From positions 1 to 39,249 of the IMG/VR virus record IMGVR_UViG_3300025107_000159: a stretch of 39,249 bases of DNA. One strand, written 5' to 3'. Below the pieces are notes generated by a model that worked only from the letters and a program-made list of their open reading frames with translations, did not search any database and was not told the origin of the DNA. The position numbers and the translations under genes are program-made. Shown one piece after another: positions 31,131-38,199 of this stretch (the stretch's first letter is position 1; each line of letters begins with the position of its first letter). The DNA comes from a virus.

Positions 31131-33194
31131 ATGAGACTTTACCTAGACACTGAAACGTACTCCGAAACGCCGATCACTTACGGCACATACCGATACGTTC
31201 AGGATTCCGAATGCATGATCGTCACTTGGGCGGTCGATGACGGCCCGATCCAGTGCCTCGATCTGACCGCGCGCGATCCTGAAGATGCGATCCACTTCGC
31301 GAGTCTGCTGTCGTGTATCGACAATGCTGACGAGATCGTCGCGCACAATGCGATGTTCGACCGGCTGGTAGTCAATCAGCATATCAGTGAACAGCCGCGT
31401 GAAAAATGGCGCTGCTCGATGGTGAAGGCATACGCCCATTCTCTCCCTGGTAGTCTGGACGCGCTGTGTGGAATATTGAAAGTTTCACAGGCTGACGCCA
31501 AGCAAGACGGTAAGAAGCTGGTACATCTGTTCTGCAAGCCGCGCCCAAAGAATATGTCCATCCGCCGCGCGACGCGTGAGACGCACCCTGAAGAGTGGCA
31601 AGCCTTCCTCGAATACGCGAAAGCGGATATCTCTGCAATGCGCGAGGTATACAAGCGCCTGCCGAACTGGAATTACTCAGGCAACGAGCTGGCGCTGTGG
31701 CACCTTGACCAGAAGATCAACGATCGAGGTTTCCAGGTGGATGGCGACCTCGTGACCGCTGCGCTCAATGCTGTTGCATCTGAGCAAGGTCGCCTTGCCG
31801 CGCATACCGGCACGCTCACCTCGGGCGAACTGACCAGTGTCACAAAGCGCGAGCCGTTGTTCGAGTACATCCTGGCTGAGTACCGGGTATCGCTGCCTGA
31901 TCTGAAGATGGCAACCCTCGAACGCCGCCTCGCGGATCCGGATATCCCCGACGGGCTGAAAGAGTTGCTGCGCGTCCGTCTTCAGGTCACCACGACCAGC
32001 ACCAGCAAATATAAATCTCTGGCACGTGGCACAACTCGCGACGGGCGGCTGCACGGTACGCTCCAGTTTGATGGCGCTGGCCGTACAGGTCGCTGGAGTG
32101 GTCGCACCTTCCAACCCCAGAACCTGCCTAGCCGTGGTCTGCTGCCCGCCGCCGAGATCATAACGGGCATCGATGCCATGAAGGCGGACGTCGCGCACCT
32201 CTGTTTTGAGAATGTGATGCACCTCGCCAGCTCCGCAATTCGCGGCTGCATCGTCGCCCCCGAAGGTAAGAAGCTGGTGATCTCCGACTTGTCGAACATC
32301 GAAGGCCGCATCCTCGCCTGGCTCGCCGGTGAAGAATGGAAGCTGCAAGCGTTCCGCGACTTCGACAACGGCACGGGCGCTGACCTCTACAAACTAGCCT
32401 ACGCGAAAGCGTTCCGCATCCGTGTCGAGGATGTCGATAAGCACATGCGCCAGATCGGCAAGGTAATGGAGCTGGCTCTCGGGTACGAGGGCGGCGTCGG
32501 TGCGTTCCTGACGTTCTCGCTGGCCTACGCCATCGACCTCGAAGAGATGGCCGCTGCTGCCATCGAATCCCTACCGGCTGCCGTCTACGAAGATGCCGAA
32601 GGGTTCTATAACTGGACGGTGAAACAGAATCGCTCGACGTTCGGCCTGAGCAAGGATGCCTTCATCGTGTGCGATGCCTTCAAACGCCTGTGGCGCTTAG
32701 CTCACCCGATGGTGTCAACGCTGTGGAAAGAGTTGGAAGCCGCTGCGATCGAGGCCACCGAGAATCCTGCCGTCACGATCCACTGCCGCCGCTTCAAGGT
32801 TCGCCGTGACGGTGCATGGCTGCGCATCGGCCTGCCCTCTGGCCGCGCGCTGTGCTACCCACAACCGCAAGTCGAGAACGGCAAATTATCGTACATGGGC
32901 ACAAACCAGTACACACGCCAGTGGGGTCGCATCAGCACCTACGGCGGCAAGCTGGTTGAGAACTGCACGCAGGCCGTAGCGCGTGACGTGATGGCCGCCA
33001 ACATGCAGCGGATTGAGGACGTGGGCTTTGAGATCGTGCTGACCGTCCACGATGAAATCATTACGGAAGCGCCCGATGACGAATGTTTTAACGCTGGTTT
33101 GTTATCTGACTTGATGACAACACCGAATGCCTGGCACGCAGGCCTGCCCCTCGCGGCGACAGGTTTTGAAGATTATCGATACAGGAAAGACTGA
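31131..33194 (+). CDS. polA-like: Family A DNA polymerase with 3'-5' exonuclease
   Basis: A 687-residue replicative polymerase. The N-terminus begins YLDTETYSETP, the first exonuclease motif of DEDD type; further exonuclease acids occur near HNAMFDRLV and YAKADI. The polymerase part has motif A in VISDLSNIEGRILAWLAGE (about 384-402), the O-helix-like region about 435-455 (KVMELALGYEGGVGAF) and motif C VHDEI (about 642-646). No 5'-3' exonuclease domain is present, as usual in phage polymerases. It should copy phage DNA with the primase-helicase of the left arm. Confidence 0.93.
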   Translation: MRLYLDTETYSETPITYGTYRYVQDSECMIVTWAVDDGPIQCLDLTARDPEDAIHFASLLSCIDNADEIVAHNAMFDRLVVNQHISEQPREKWRCSMVKAYAHSLPGSLDALCGILKVSQADAKQDGKKLVHLFCKPRPKNMSIRRATRETHPEEWQAFLEYAKADISAMREVYKRLPNWNYSGNELALWHLDQKINDRGFQVDGDLVTAALNAVASEQGRLAAHTGTLTSGELTSVTKREPLFEYILAEYRVSLPDLKMATLERRLADPDIPDGLKELLRVRLQVTTTSTSKYKSLARGTTRDGRLHGTLQFDGAGRTGRWSGRTFQPQNLPSRGLLPAAEIITGIDAMKADVAHLCFENVMHLASSAIRGCIVAPEGKKLVISDLSNIEGRILAWLAGEEWKLQAFRDFDNGTGADLYKLAYAKAFRIRVEDVDKHMRQIGKVMELALGYEGGVGAFLTFSLAYAIDLEEMAAAAIESLPAAVYEDAEGFYNWTVKQNRSTFGLSKDAFIVCDAFKRLWRLAHPMVSTLWKELEAAAIEATENPAVTIHCRRFKVRRDGAWLRIGLPSGRALCYPQPQVENGKLSYMGTNQYTRQWGRISTYGGKLVENCTQAVARDVMAANMQRIEDVGFEIVLTVHDEIITEAPDDECFNAGLLSDLMTTPNAWHAGLPLAATGFEDYRYRKD

Positions 33195-33195
33195 C

Positions 33196-33837
33196 ATGCT
33201 GAAAATACCTACAAACTTACTCAATGCTATCAGCCAGTTTGCCGCTACGAAAGAACTGCGCGATTACCTGAACGGCGTAACCCTTGAACTGCGCGGCGGT
33301 GTCTTGCGCATGATGGCTACCGACGGCGTACTGGTCGGCGTGTGTTTGCTGCCAGATGAATACCCGCCAGAGGAGGCTGACGGTGCGTGGATCATGCCGA
33401 AAGCCATGGTCGAGGCGATCATCAAGTCAAAGGTCAAGCAGAGCTACGTCACGATAGGCCCCGACAGCGTAACAAACGGATCAAGCGCAACGCTCAGTGT
33501 CTCGCTCAATGGCGCGCAGCTGTCATTTCGTGCGATCGAAGCCCGCCCGATTGACTGGCGGCGCGTCATTCAGATCCCGAACATGCCGGTCGCGCCGAGC
33601 AACTTCGACGCGGCACTGCTGGGGCGCATCGCCAAGGCGTCAAAGCTATCAGGGTCGAGCAAGTGGGGCTATTTTGGGCTTCAGCAATACGGCGATAAGA
33701 CAGGGCTGTTCAGCATCGATGGCGTGAACATCGTCGGGGCAGTTTCACCACTTAACCCAAATACTACGCCCCAGTTCAGCGCGACCCTACTGCACGACAC
33801 GGTAGACCACGTATTGGGTGCGGAGCAATTCGTATGA
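33196..33837 (+). CDS. Sliding-clamp-like protein (DnaN-related)
   Basis: A 213-residue protein. I choose ATG 33196 because CAGGAAAG precedes it; a longer frame runs into the polymerase gene. LRDYLNGVTLELRGGVLRMMATDGVLVGVCLLP resembles the first domain of the bacterial beta clamp, and FDAALLGRIAKASKLSGSSK and FSIDGVNIVGAVSPL resemble a second clamp-like domain. The protein is shorter than beta (about 366 residues), so it may form a ring with more subunits or act differently. Position after the polymerase fits a processivity role. Assignment by pattern. Confidence 0.6.
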   Translation: MLKIPTNLLNAISQFAATKELRDYLNGVTLELRGGVLRMMATDGVLVGVCLLPDEYPPEEADGAWIMPKAMVEAIIKSKVKQSYVTIGPDSVTNGSSATLSVSLNGAQLSFRAIEARPIDWRRVIQIPNMPVAPSNFDAALLGRIAKASKLSGSSKWGYFGLQQYGDKTGLFSIDGVNIVGAVSPLNPNTTPQFSATLLHDTVDHVLGAEQFV

Positions 33838-34133
33838 GAGAGCGCGACATCGAGACGTACCTTGTCGAGCGCGTGAAAGCAATCGGCGGCGAGGTTCGCA
33901 AGGTTAAATGGGTTGGTCGTAGTGGCGCGCCTGACCGCTTCGTGATGCTCAGAACGGGCTTACGCGTCGGTGAGTACTACACCACGTCTGTCTGGGTGGA
34001 ACTGAAAGCACCCGGCGAGAAGGCGAAGCCGCACCAGCTGCGCGAACATAAGCGTATGCACGACATGGGGCAACTGGTTGAAGTGATCGACTCATTCGAG
34101 GGTGTTGATAGATTACTGGGGATCTCCAAATGA
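33834..34133 (+). CDS. VRR-NUC nuclease
   Basis: A 99-residue stand-alone VRR-NUC domain of the PD-(D/E)XK group: RERDIETYLVERVKAIGGEV, SGAPDRFVM (the GxPD motif with catalytic D), WVELKAPGEK (ExK) and PHQLREHKRM. Such small nucleases accompany SNF2 helicases in phage replication modules and may resolve branched DNA. ATGA overlaps on both sides show coupling with the clamp-like and helicase genes. Confidence 0.88.
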   Translation: MRERDIETYLVERVKAIGGEVRKVKWVGRSGAPDRFVMLRTGLRVGEYYTTSVWVELKAPGEKAKPHQLREHKRMHDMGQLVEVIDSFEGVDRLLGISK

Positions 34134-35506
34134 AACGCGACTACACGCCACGCGAGTACCAGGGCATCATCGGCCGTCATATCCTTGACGTCCCGCGTGG
34201 TGCAGTCTGGGCAGGCATGGGGCTGGGTAAAACCGTCTCCACGCTGACGGCACTTGATACCTTGTTCATGGCCGGTGAAGACGCGCCCGTGCTGGTGCTG
34301 GCTCCGCTGCGCGTGGCTAAGACCACATGGCCAGAAGAAGCGAAGAAGTGGAGTCACTTCCGCCAGATCGAGGTGATGCCTATCGTCGGCAATGAAGCCG
34401 AGCGGCGCCGTGCGCTGGATGCCGACGCGTCGGTCTTCACCACCAACTATGAGAATCTAGTCTGGCTAGTCAAGCATTACGGTGACCGCTGGCCGTTTCG
34501 TACTGTGGTCGCCGATGAAGCGACCAAACTCAAGGGCTTCCGCTTACGTCAAGGCGGCAAGCGCGCCCAGGCACTGGCAAGCGTGGCGCACACCAAAGTG
34601 AAGCGCTTCATCAACCTAACCGGCACACCTTCGCCGAATGGCCTTGAAGACCTGTGGGGTCAGACATGGTTTCTCGATGGCGGTGAACGCCTTGGCCGCA
34701 CCTTCACGGCGTTCCGTGAGCGTTGGTTTCAGAAGTCCTTCGACGGGTACGGGAGCATCGCACTGCCAAGCGCCCAGGGCGAAATGCAGGACAGGCTGCG
34801 CGACATCTGCCTGACGATCGATGCGAAAGACTACTTCGATCTGGATGAGCCGATCGTCAACAACATCTATATCGATCTGCCGATCCGCGCCCGTGAGTTG
34901 TACCAGGACATGGAGAAACAAATGTTCATGGAACTGGAAGGCCATGAGGTGGAAGCGTTCAACGCCGCAGCGCGCACCGGCAAGTGCCTACAGATCGCCA
35001 ATGGCGCGGCCTATATCGACGACAAACAGAATTGGAAGGAAGTACACGATGCGAAGCTGCAAGCGCTTGAAGAAATTATCGAAGAGGCAGCAGGCGCTCC
35101 TGTGCTCGTCGCCTACCATTTTAAGAGCGATCTGGCGCGAATACTGCATACCTTCCCACAGGCGCGCAGCCTTGATGCTAACCCGAGCACTATTAAGGAG
35201 TGGAACGAAGGGCGCATCCCGGTACTGCTTGCGCACCCTGCTTCTGCCGGCCACGGGCTGAACCTACAGGACGGCGGCAATATCCTGGTGTTCTTCGGAC
35301 ACAACTGGAATTTGGAAGAACGCTTGCAGGTCATCGAACGAATCGGCCCCGTCCGGCAGAAGCAAGCAGGCCACGACCGCCCGGTGTTCATCCACAACAT
35401 CATTGCGCGCGACACGGTGGACGAGATGGTCATCGAGCGGGTCGAAACGAAACGGGAAGTACAGGACATCTTGTTAGCAGCCATGAAACGAAAGGGTTAC
35501 AAATGA
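34130..35506 (+). CDS. SNF2-type DEAD-box helicase
   Basis: A 458-residue helicase. The N-terminal RecA domain has Walker A GMGLGKTVSTL (about 29-39), motif II VVADEATKLKG and motif III NLTGTPSPNGLEDLWGQ. The C-terminal domain has VLVAYHFKSDL, LLAHPASAGHGLNLQDGGN and the arginine-bearing ERLQVIERIGPVRQ motif VI. It matches compact phage SNF2 helicases that go with VRR-NUC nucleases. Confidence 0.9.
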   Translation: MKRDYTPREYQGIIGRHILDVPRGAVWAGMGLGKTVSTLTALDTLFMAGEDAPVLVLAPLRVAKTTWPEEAKKWSHFRQIEVMPIVGNEAERRRALDADASVFTTNYENLVWLVKHYGDRWPFRTVVADEATKLKGFRLRQGGKRAQALASVAHTKVKRFINLTGTPSPNGLEDLWGQTWFLDGGERLGRTFTAFRERWFQKSFDGYGSIALPSAQGEMQDRLRDICLTIDAKDYFDLDEPIVNNIYIDLPIRARELYQDMEKQMFMELEGHEVEAFNAAARTGKCLQIANGAAYIDDKQNWKEVHDAKLQALEEIIEEAAGAPVLVAYHFKSDLARILHTFPQARSLDANPSTIKEWNEGRIPVLLAHPASAGHGLNLQDGGNILVFFGHNWNLEERLQVIERIGPVRQKQAGHDRPVFIHNIIARDTVDEMVIERVETKREVQDILLAAMKRKGYK

Positions 35507-35817
35507 AATTCACACACCAGAAAAAAGTATATCGCGCCGTCTGCCTGCAATGGAACGGGCAAAACTTCGACGCAGTCACCGACACACTTCGCGGGTTGGG
35601 CTACGACGATTTCGAAACATGGGGCGATCGGATCATGGCGCGAGGCAAAGGCCTCTCCTTGCTCGCTGTCGCTCAAGGTAATTGGCTCCGTATCGGCGAG
35701 AACGGTTCATTCAAGATCATGCGCCCAGACGATTTCGCCCTGCTCTACGTACCGATCCAGTGCGACGAAGACGGTGGCGATGGCTGGGCAGGACTTGACC
35801 AGACGCAAATGCAGTAG
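35503..35817 (+). CDS. Small early protein, 104 aa, function unknown
   Basis: It starts in the ATGA overlap with the helicase stop; a longer frame upstream lies inside the helicase gene and is not credible. The product is beta-rich (KKVYRAVCLQWNGQNFDAVT, GDRIMARGKGLSLLAVAQGN, WLRIGENGSFKIMRPDDFAL). The last part resembles small phage proteins with a GDW.....NG....V....F ending. Function unknown. It separates the replication module from the DGR cassette. Confidence 0.65.
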   Translation: MKFTHQKKVYRAVCLQWNGQNFDAVTDTLRGLGYDDFETWGDRIMARGKGLSLLAVAQGNWLRIGENGSFKIMRPDDFALLYVPIQCDEDGGDGWAGLDQTQMQ

Positions 35818-35861
35818 ACCAAACACAATTCACGCAACAACAACCAAAGGAGAAAAGCACC

Positions 35862-36212
35862 ATGAATACCCCAGAACTAAACGAAGGTGAAATCTACGCC
35901 GGTGCGATCATCAACCCAGACGGCACAGGTCACCATTTCACTTTACTCCCCGGCGACATCGATGCCGCAAACTGGGATGACGCGATGGAGTGGGCGCAGT
36001 CTATCGGCGGCGATCTGCCTGATCGTGTTGAGCTGGCGCTGCTCTACAAGCGTTTGCCTGAGCAGTTCGAAGAGACCTGGTACTGGTCGGGCGAAGAGCA
36101 CGCAGCTGATTCAGATTATGCCTGGTATCAGGACTTCAACAACGGCTATCAGAACTACAACCGCAAGCTCCTCAAGTTGCGCGCCCGCTCAGTCCGCAGA
36201 TCGAAAATTTAA
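35862..36212 (+). CDS. DGR variable protein 3 (DUF1566/Lcl-type), cassette-proximal target
   Basis: A 116-residue protein starting MNTPELNEGEIYAGAII, then GHHFTLLPGD, SIGGDLPDRVELALLY, ETWYWSGEEHAA, WYQDFNNGYQ and LRARSVRRSKI. The C-terminal third carries VR3, with 9 substitutions against the template, including two AAC codons turned into CTC (Leu). It lies 21 bp before avd, the classical target, avd, TR, RT order. Leader and start are shared with variable protein 2. No signal peptide or membrane helix was seen. Confidence 0.9.
   Translation: MNTPELNEGEIYAGAIINPDGTGHHFTLLPGDIDAANWDDAMEWAQSIGGDLPDRVELALLYKRLPEQFEETWYWSGEEHAADSDYAWYQDFNNGYQNYNRKLLKLRARSVRRSKI
36097..36202 (+). repeat. DGR variable repeat VR3
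   Basis: 106 bp aligned without gaps to the TR, 654 bp upstream of it. Differences lie at TR positions 36762, 36786, 36801, 36810, 36817, 36822, 36823, 36825 and 36826, all TR adenines, plus the shared C at 36851. A TTAATTAATTAA palindrome follows at 36209-36220, where some DGRs have a hairpin or cruciform that helps homing. Confidence 0.95.
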
Positions 36213-36232
36213 TTAATTAAGGTTTTATCCGC

Positions 36233-36589
36233 ATGGAAAACCCATCTAACCCGCTCCTGTACAAAGCAGCGTATGACTTGCTCAGTACCGTCGTTGATCT
36301 GGTCAGCAATATGCCAAGGGGCTTTAAAAACTCCGTAGGCATTACGACCAGCGATGAGTGCATGGCTGTCGTCGTGCTGATCTTTCGCGCCAGTTGCGCG
36401 CAAGAGAAAGCAGAGTACGTCAGTGAGCTTACCGAACGACTACAAGTCACTGAGTTGTTATTGCGTCTGTCCAGGGACAAGAGGTTGATCTCAACTGGAC
36501 AGTACGCAAACGCGATCGAGCTGACAGGCGATGTCCGGGCGCAGGTTAGTGGGTGGCCGCGTTCAGCGATATCGTCTGCCAGGAGATAG
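36233..36589 (+). CDS. avd: DGR accessory variability determinant (Avd)
   Basis: A 118-residue helical protein: LLYKAAYDLLSTVVDLVSNM, PRGFKNSVG, a helix AVVVLIFRASCAQEKAEYVS, LQVTELLLRLSRDKRLIS, QYANAIELTGDVRAQVSGWP. This four-helix pattern with FK..VG and the final GW is that of Avd proteins, which form a barrel-shaped pentamer, bind the reverse transcriptase and template RNA, and are needed for cDNA synthesis. Its end contains the AGGAG site of the RT gene, which starts 2 bp later. It separates VR3 from the TR. Confidence 0.9.
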   Translation: MENPSNPLLYKAAYDLLSTVVDLVSNMPRGFKNSVGITTSDECMAVVVLIFRASCAQEKAEYVSELTERLQVTELLLRLSRDKRLISTGQYANAIELTGDVRAQVSGWPRSAISSARR

Positions 36590-36591
36590 TC

Positions 36592-37971
36592 ATGGCTACC
36601 ACTTCAGTACGAGAATTTAATCTGGTCGTGCCGCTGGCGAAAGCCACCGACAAGCGCACCTCAGATACCGCCAGCGCCTGCTGGGTCAGGTCTGGCGCAG
36701 TTTCCTTAGGGAGCAATCCTCAAGGCGACGTGGATAGCACGAATGGTCGCAGCACGCAGCTAATTCAGATTATGCCTGGTATCAGAACTTCAACAACGGC
36801 AATCAGAACAACAACCACAAGAACAACAAGTTGCGCGCCCGCTCAGTCCGAAGATCATACCGTAGGCCACCATGCTGACTTTTCTTTCGAGGAACTGGTT
36901 CAAGCCTACCTCGATTGCCGCCGTACAAAACGCAGCAAGTCATCTGCTCTTGCGTTCGAGCAGCATCTCGAAGCGAATCTATATTGTCTCGACCGGGAAC
37001 TGAGAGACGGTACGTACGCACCCGGGAAATCAATCTGCTTTGTCATCACGCGACCTAAACCCCGCGAGGTATGGGCGGCAGACTTCCGTGACCGCGTCGT
37101 GCATCACCTATTGTACAACCGCATATCGCCGCGCTTCTATGCCGGTTTTAGTGTCGACAGTTGCGCATGTATACCAGGGCGCGGGACACTCTACGGTGCC
37201 GAGAGATTAGAAGCCAAGATCAGAAGCATCACGCAGAACTGGAGCAAACCAGCTTACTATTTAAAACTCGATCTGGCTAACTTCTTTGTCAGTATCGATA
37301 AAAGAATCGTGAGGGAATTACTCTCGAGGCGTGTCACAGAATCATGGTGGATGGCGCTCACCGATACGGTTCTATTCCACGATCCCCGCAAGAACTTTGA
37401 GTTTAAAGGCGACCTCAGCAAAACGGATCTCGTACCGGCGCACAAGAAACTAGCCAATCACCCGGCTGATTTTGGATTACCGATCGGCAATCTGTCGTCG
37501 CAGTTCTTCGCTAACGTCCTGCTGGACGCACTGGATCAGCACGTTAAGCACGACATCAAAGCGCGGCATTACATCCGTTACGTTGACGACTTTATCCTAC
37601 TGCATGAGTCTGCACAGTGGCTCAATAACGCCAAGGCTGACATCGAGGCGTGGCTGCCCGCGCATTTAGGCCTACGTCTTAATCCTACGAAAACCATATT
37701 GCAACCGGTGTCGCGCGGCGTGGACTTCGTCGGGCAAGTGATCAAGCCATGGCACAGGGTAACCCGCAAACGCACGGCCAATGATGCGATGTACCGCGTG
37801 TCGACCATGCCGGCACCTGAACTATTTGAGGCGGCTAATTCCTATTTTGGCTTGTTCGGGCAAGCAACGCACGGACGCCAAAAACGCGCACAGCTAGCCA
37901 ATATCCTCCGGAAACGAGGGTATTCAATAAACACCAGCATAACAAAAACATATAGAAGGAAATCAGCATGA
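36592..37971 (+). CDS. DGR reverse transcriptase with the template repeat inside its N-terminal coding region
   Basis: 459 residues from the ATG at 36592, chosen for AGGAG at 36581-36585 and close coupling to avd. Residues about 1-53 are unrecognised, 54-88 are the TR read in the RT frame (Thr-rich), and the RT domain starts near FSFEELVQAYL at about 96. Catalytic motifs: YLKLDLANFFVSID (D227 region), FGLPIGNLSSQ (294-304; the IGNLSSQ form is typical of DGR enzymes) and YVDD (330-333). A basic maturase-like region follows. No in-frame ATG lies between TR and RT domain; the only other one is at 36772, inside the TR and without a binding site. The enzyme copies TR RNA into adenine-mutated cDNA. 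Confidence 0.88.
   Translation: MATTSVREFNLVVPLAKATDKRTSDTASACWVRSGAVSLGSNPQGDVDSTNGRSTQLIQIMPGIRTSTTAIRTTTTRTTSCAPAQSEDHTVGHHADFSFEELVQAYLDCRRTKRSKSSALAFEQHLEANLYCLDRELRDGTYAPGKSICFVITRPKPREVWAADFRDRVVHHLLYNRISPRFYAGFSVDSCACIPGRGTLYGAERLEAKIRSITQNWSKPAYYLKLDLANFFVSIDKRIVRELLSRRVTESWWMALTDTVLFHDPRKNFEFKGDLSKTDLVPAHKKLANHPADFGLPIGNLSSQFFANVLLDALDQHVKHDIKARHYIRYVDDFILLHESAQWLNNAKADIEAWLPAHLGLRLNPTKTILQPVSRGVDFVGQVIKPWHRVTRKRTANDAMYRVSTMPAPELFEAANSYFGLFGQATHGRQKRAQLANILRKRGYSINTSITKTYRRKSA
36751..36856 (+). repeat. DGR template repeat (TR)
   Basis: 106 bp matching VR1, VR2 and VR3. Read in the VR frame the core (36762-36830) contains ten AAY codons, the usual design in which mutation of the first two adenines yields many amino acids but no stop. 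The 5' end (AGCACGCAGC) and the 3' end with the G/C-only GCGCGCCCGC at 36834-36843 are constant. At 36851 the TR has A where all VRs have C. The TR RNA probably extends into the flanking avd 3' end and RT 5' region. Confidence 0.95.
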
Positions 37972-38189
37972 GTATGTTCCTGACGGCAGAAGATATATCA
38001 ACGTTAACCGGCAGGCAGCGCAGCGATGCCTAAGTAAGGATGCTTAAATTTATGGGCGTCGAGCACCGCATACGGGCCGATGGCAAGGTCGTTGTACTCC
38101 GTGCCCATGTTGAGTCCGTATTCGGTATAGCACCCGCCAGCAACAAAAAAGTTAAAGAGTACAAGCTCGATCTAAGCACAATCCGGTGA
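37968..38189 (+). pseudogene. DUF4224 gene with an in-frame stop
   Basis: The frame starts in ATGA overlap with the RT stop and reads MSMFLTAEDISTLTGRQRSDA, then TAA at 38031-38033, then in the same frame VRMLKFMGVEHRIRADGKVV and on to a TGA at 38187-38189. DUF4224 proteins lie just before phage integrases and have Gln at the stop position (R..AQ...L...G), so one CAA-to-TAA change explains it. The family is thought to help integration or excision. An ATG at 38040 could allow a restart. Readthrough is also possible. Confidence 0.8.
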
Positions 38190-38199
38190 GGCACACAAA

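Noticed and set aside
36553-36591. GTG at 36553 as the RT start
   Set aside because: It would overlap the end of avd by 37 bp and has no good binding site, whereas ATG 36592 has AGGAG at the right distance.
36871-36873. ATG just after the TR as the RT start
   Set aside because: It is out of frame with the RT domain and soon meets a stop.
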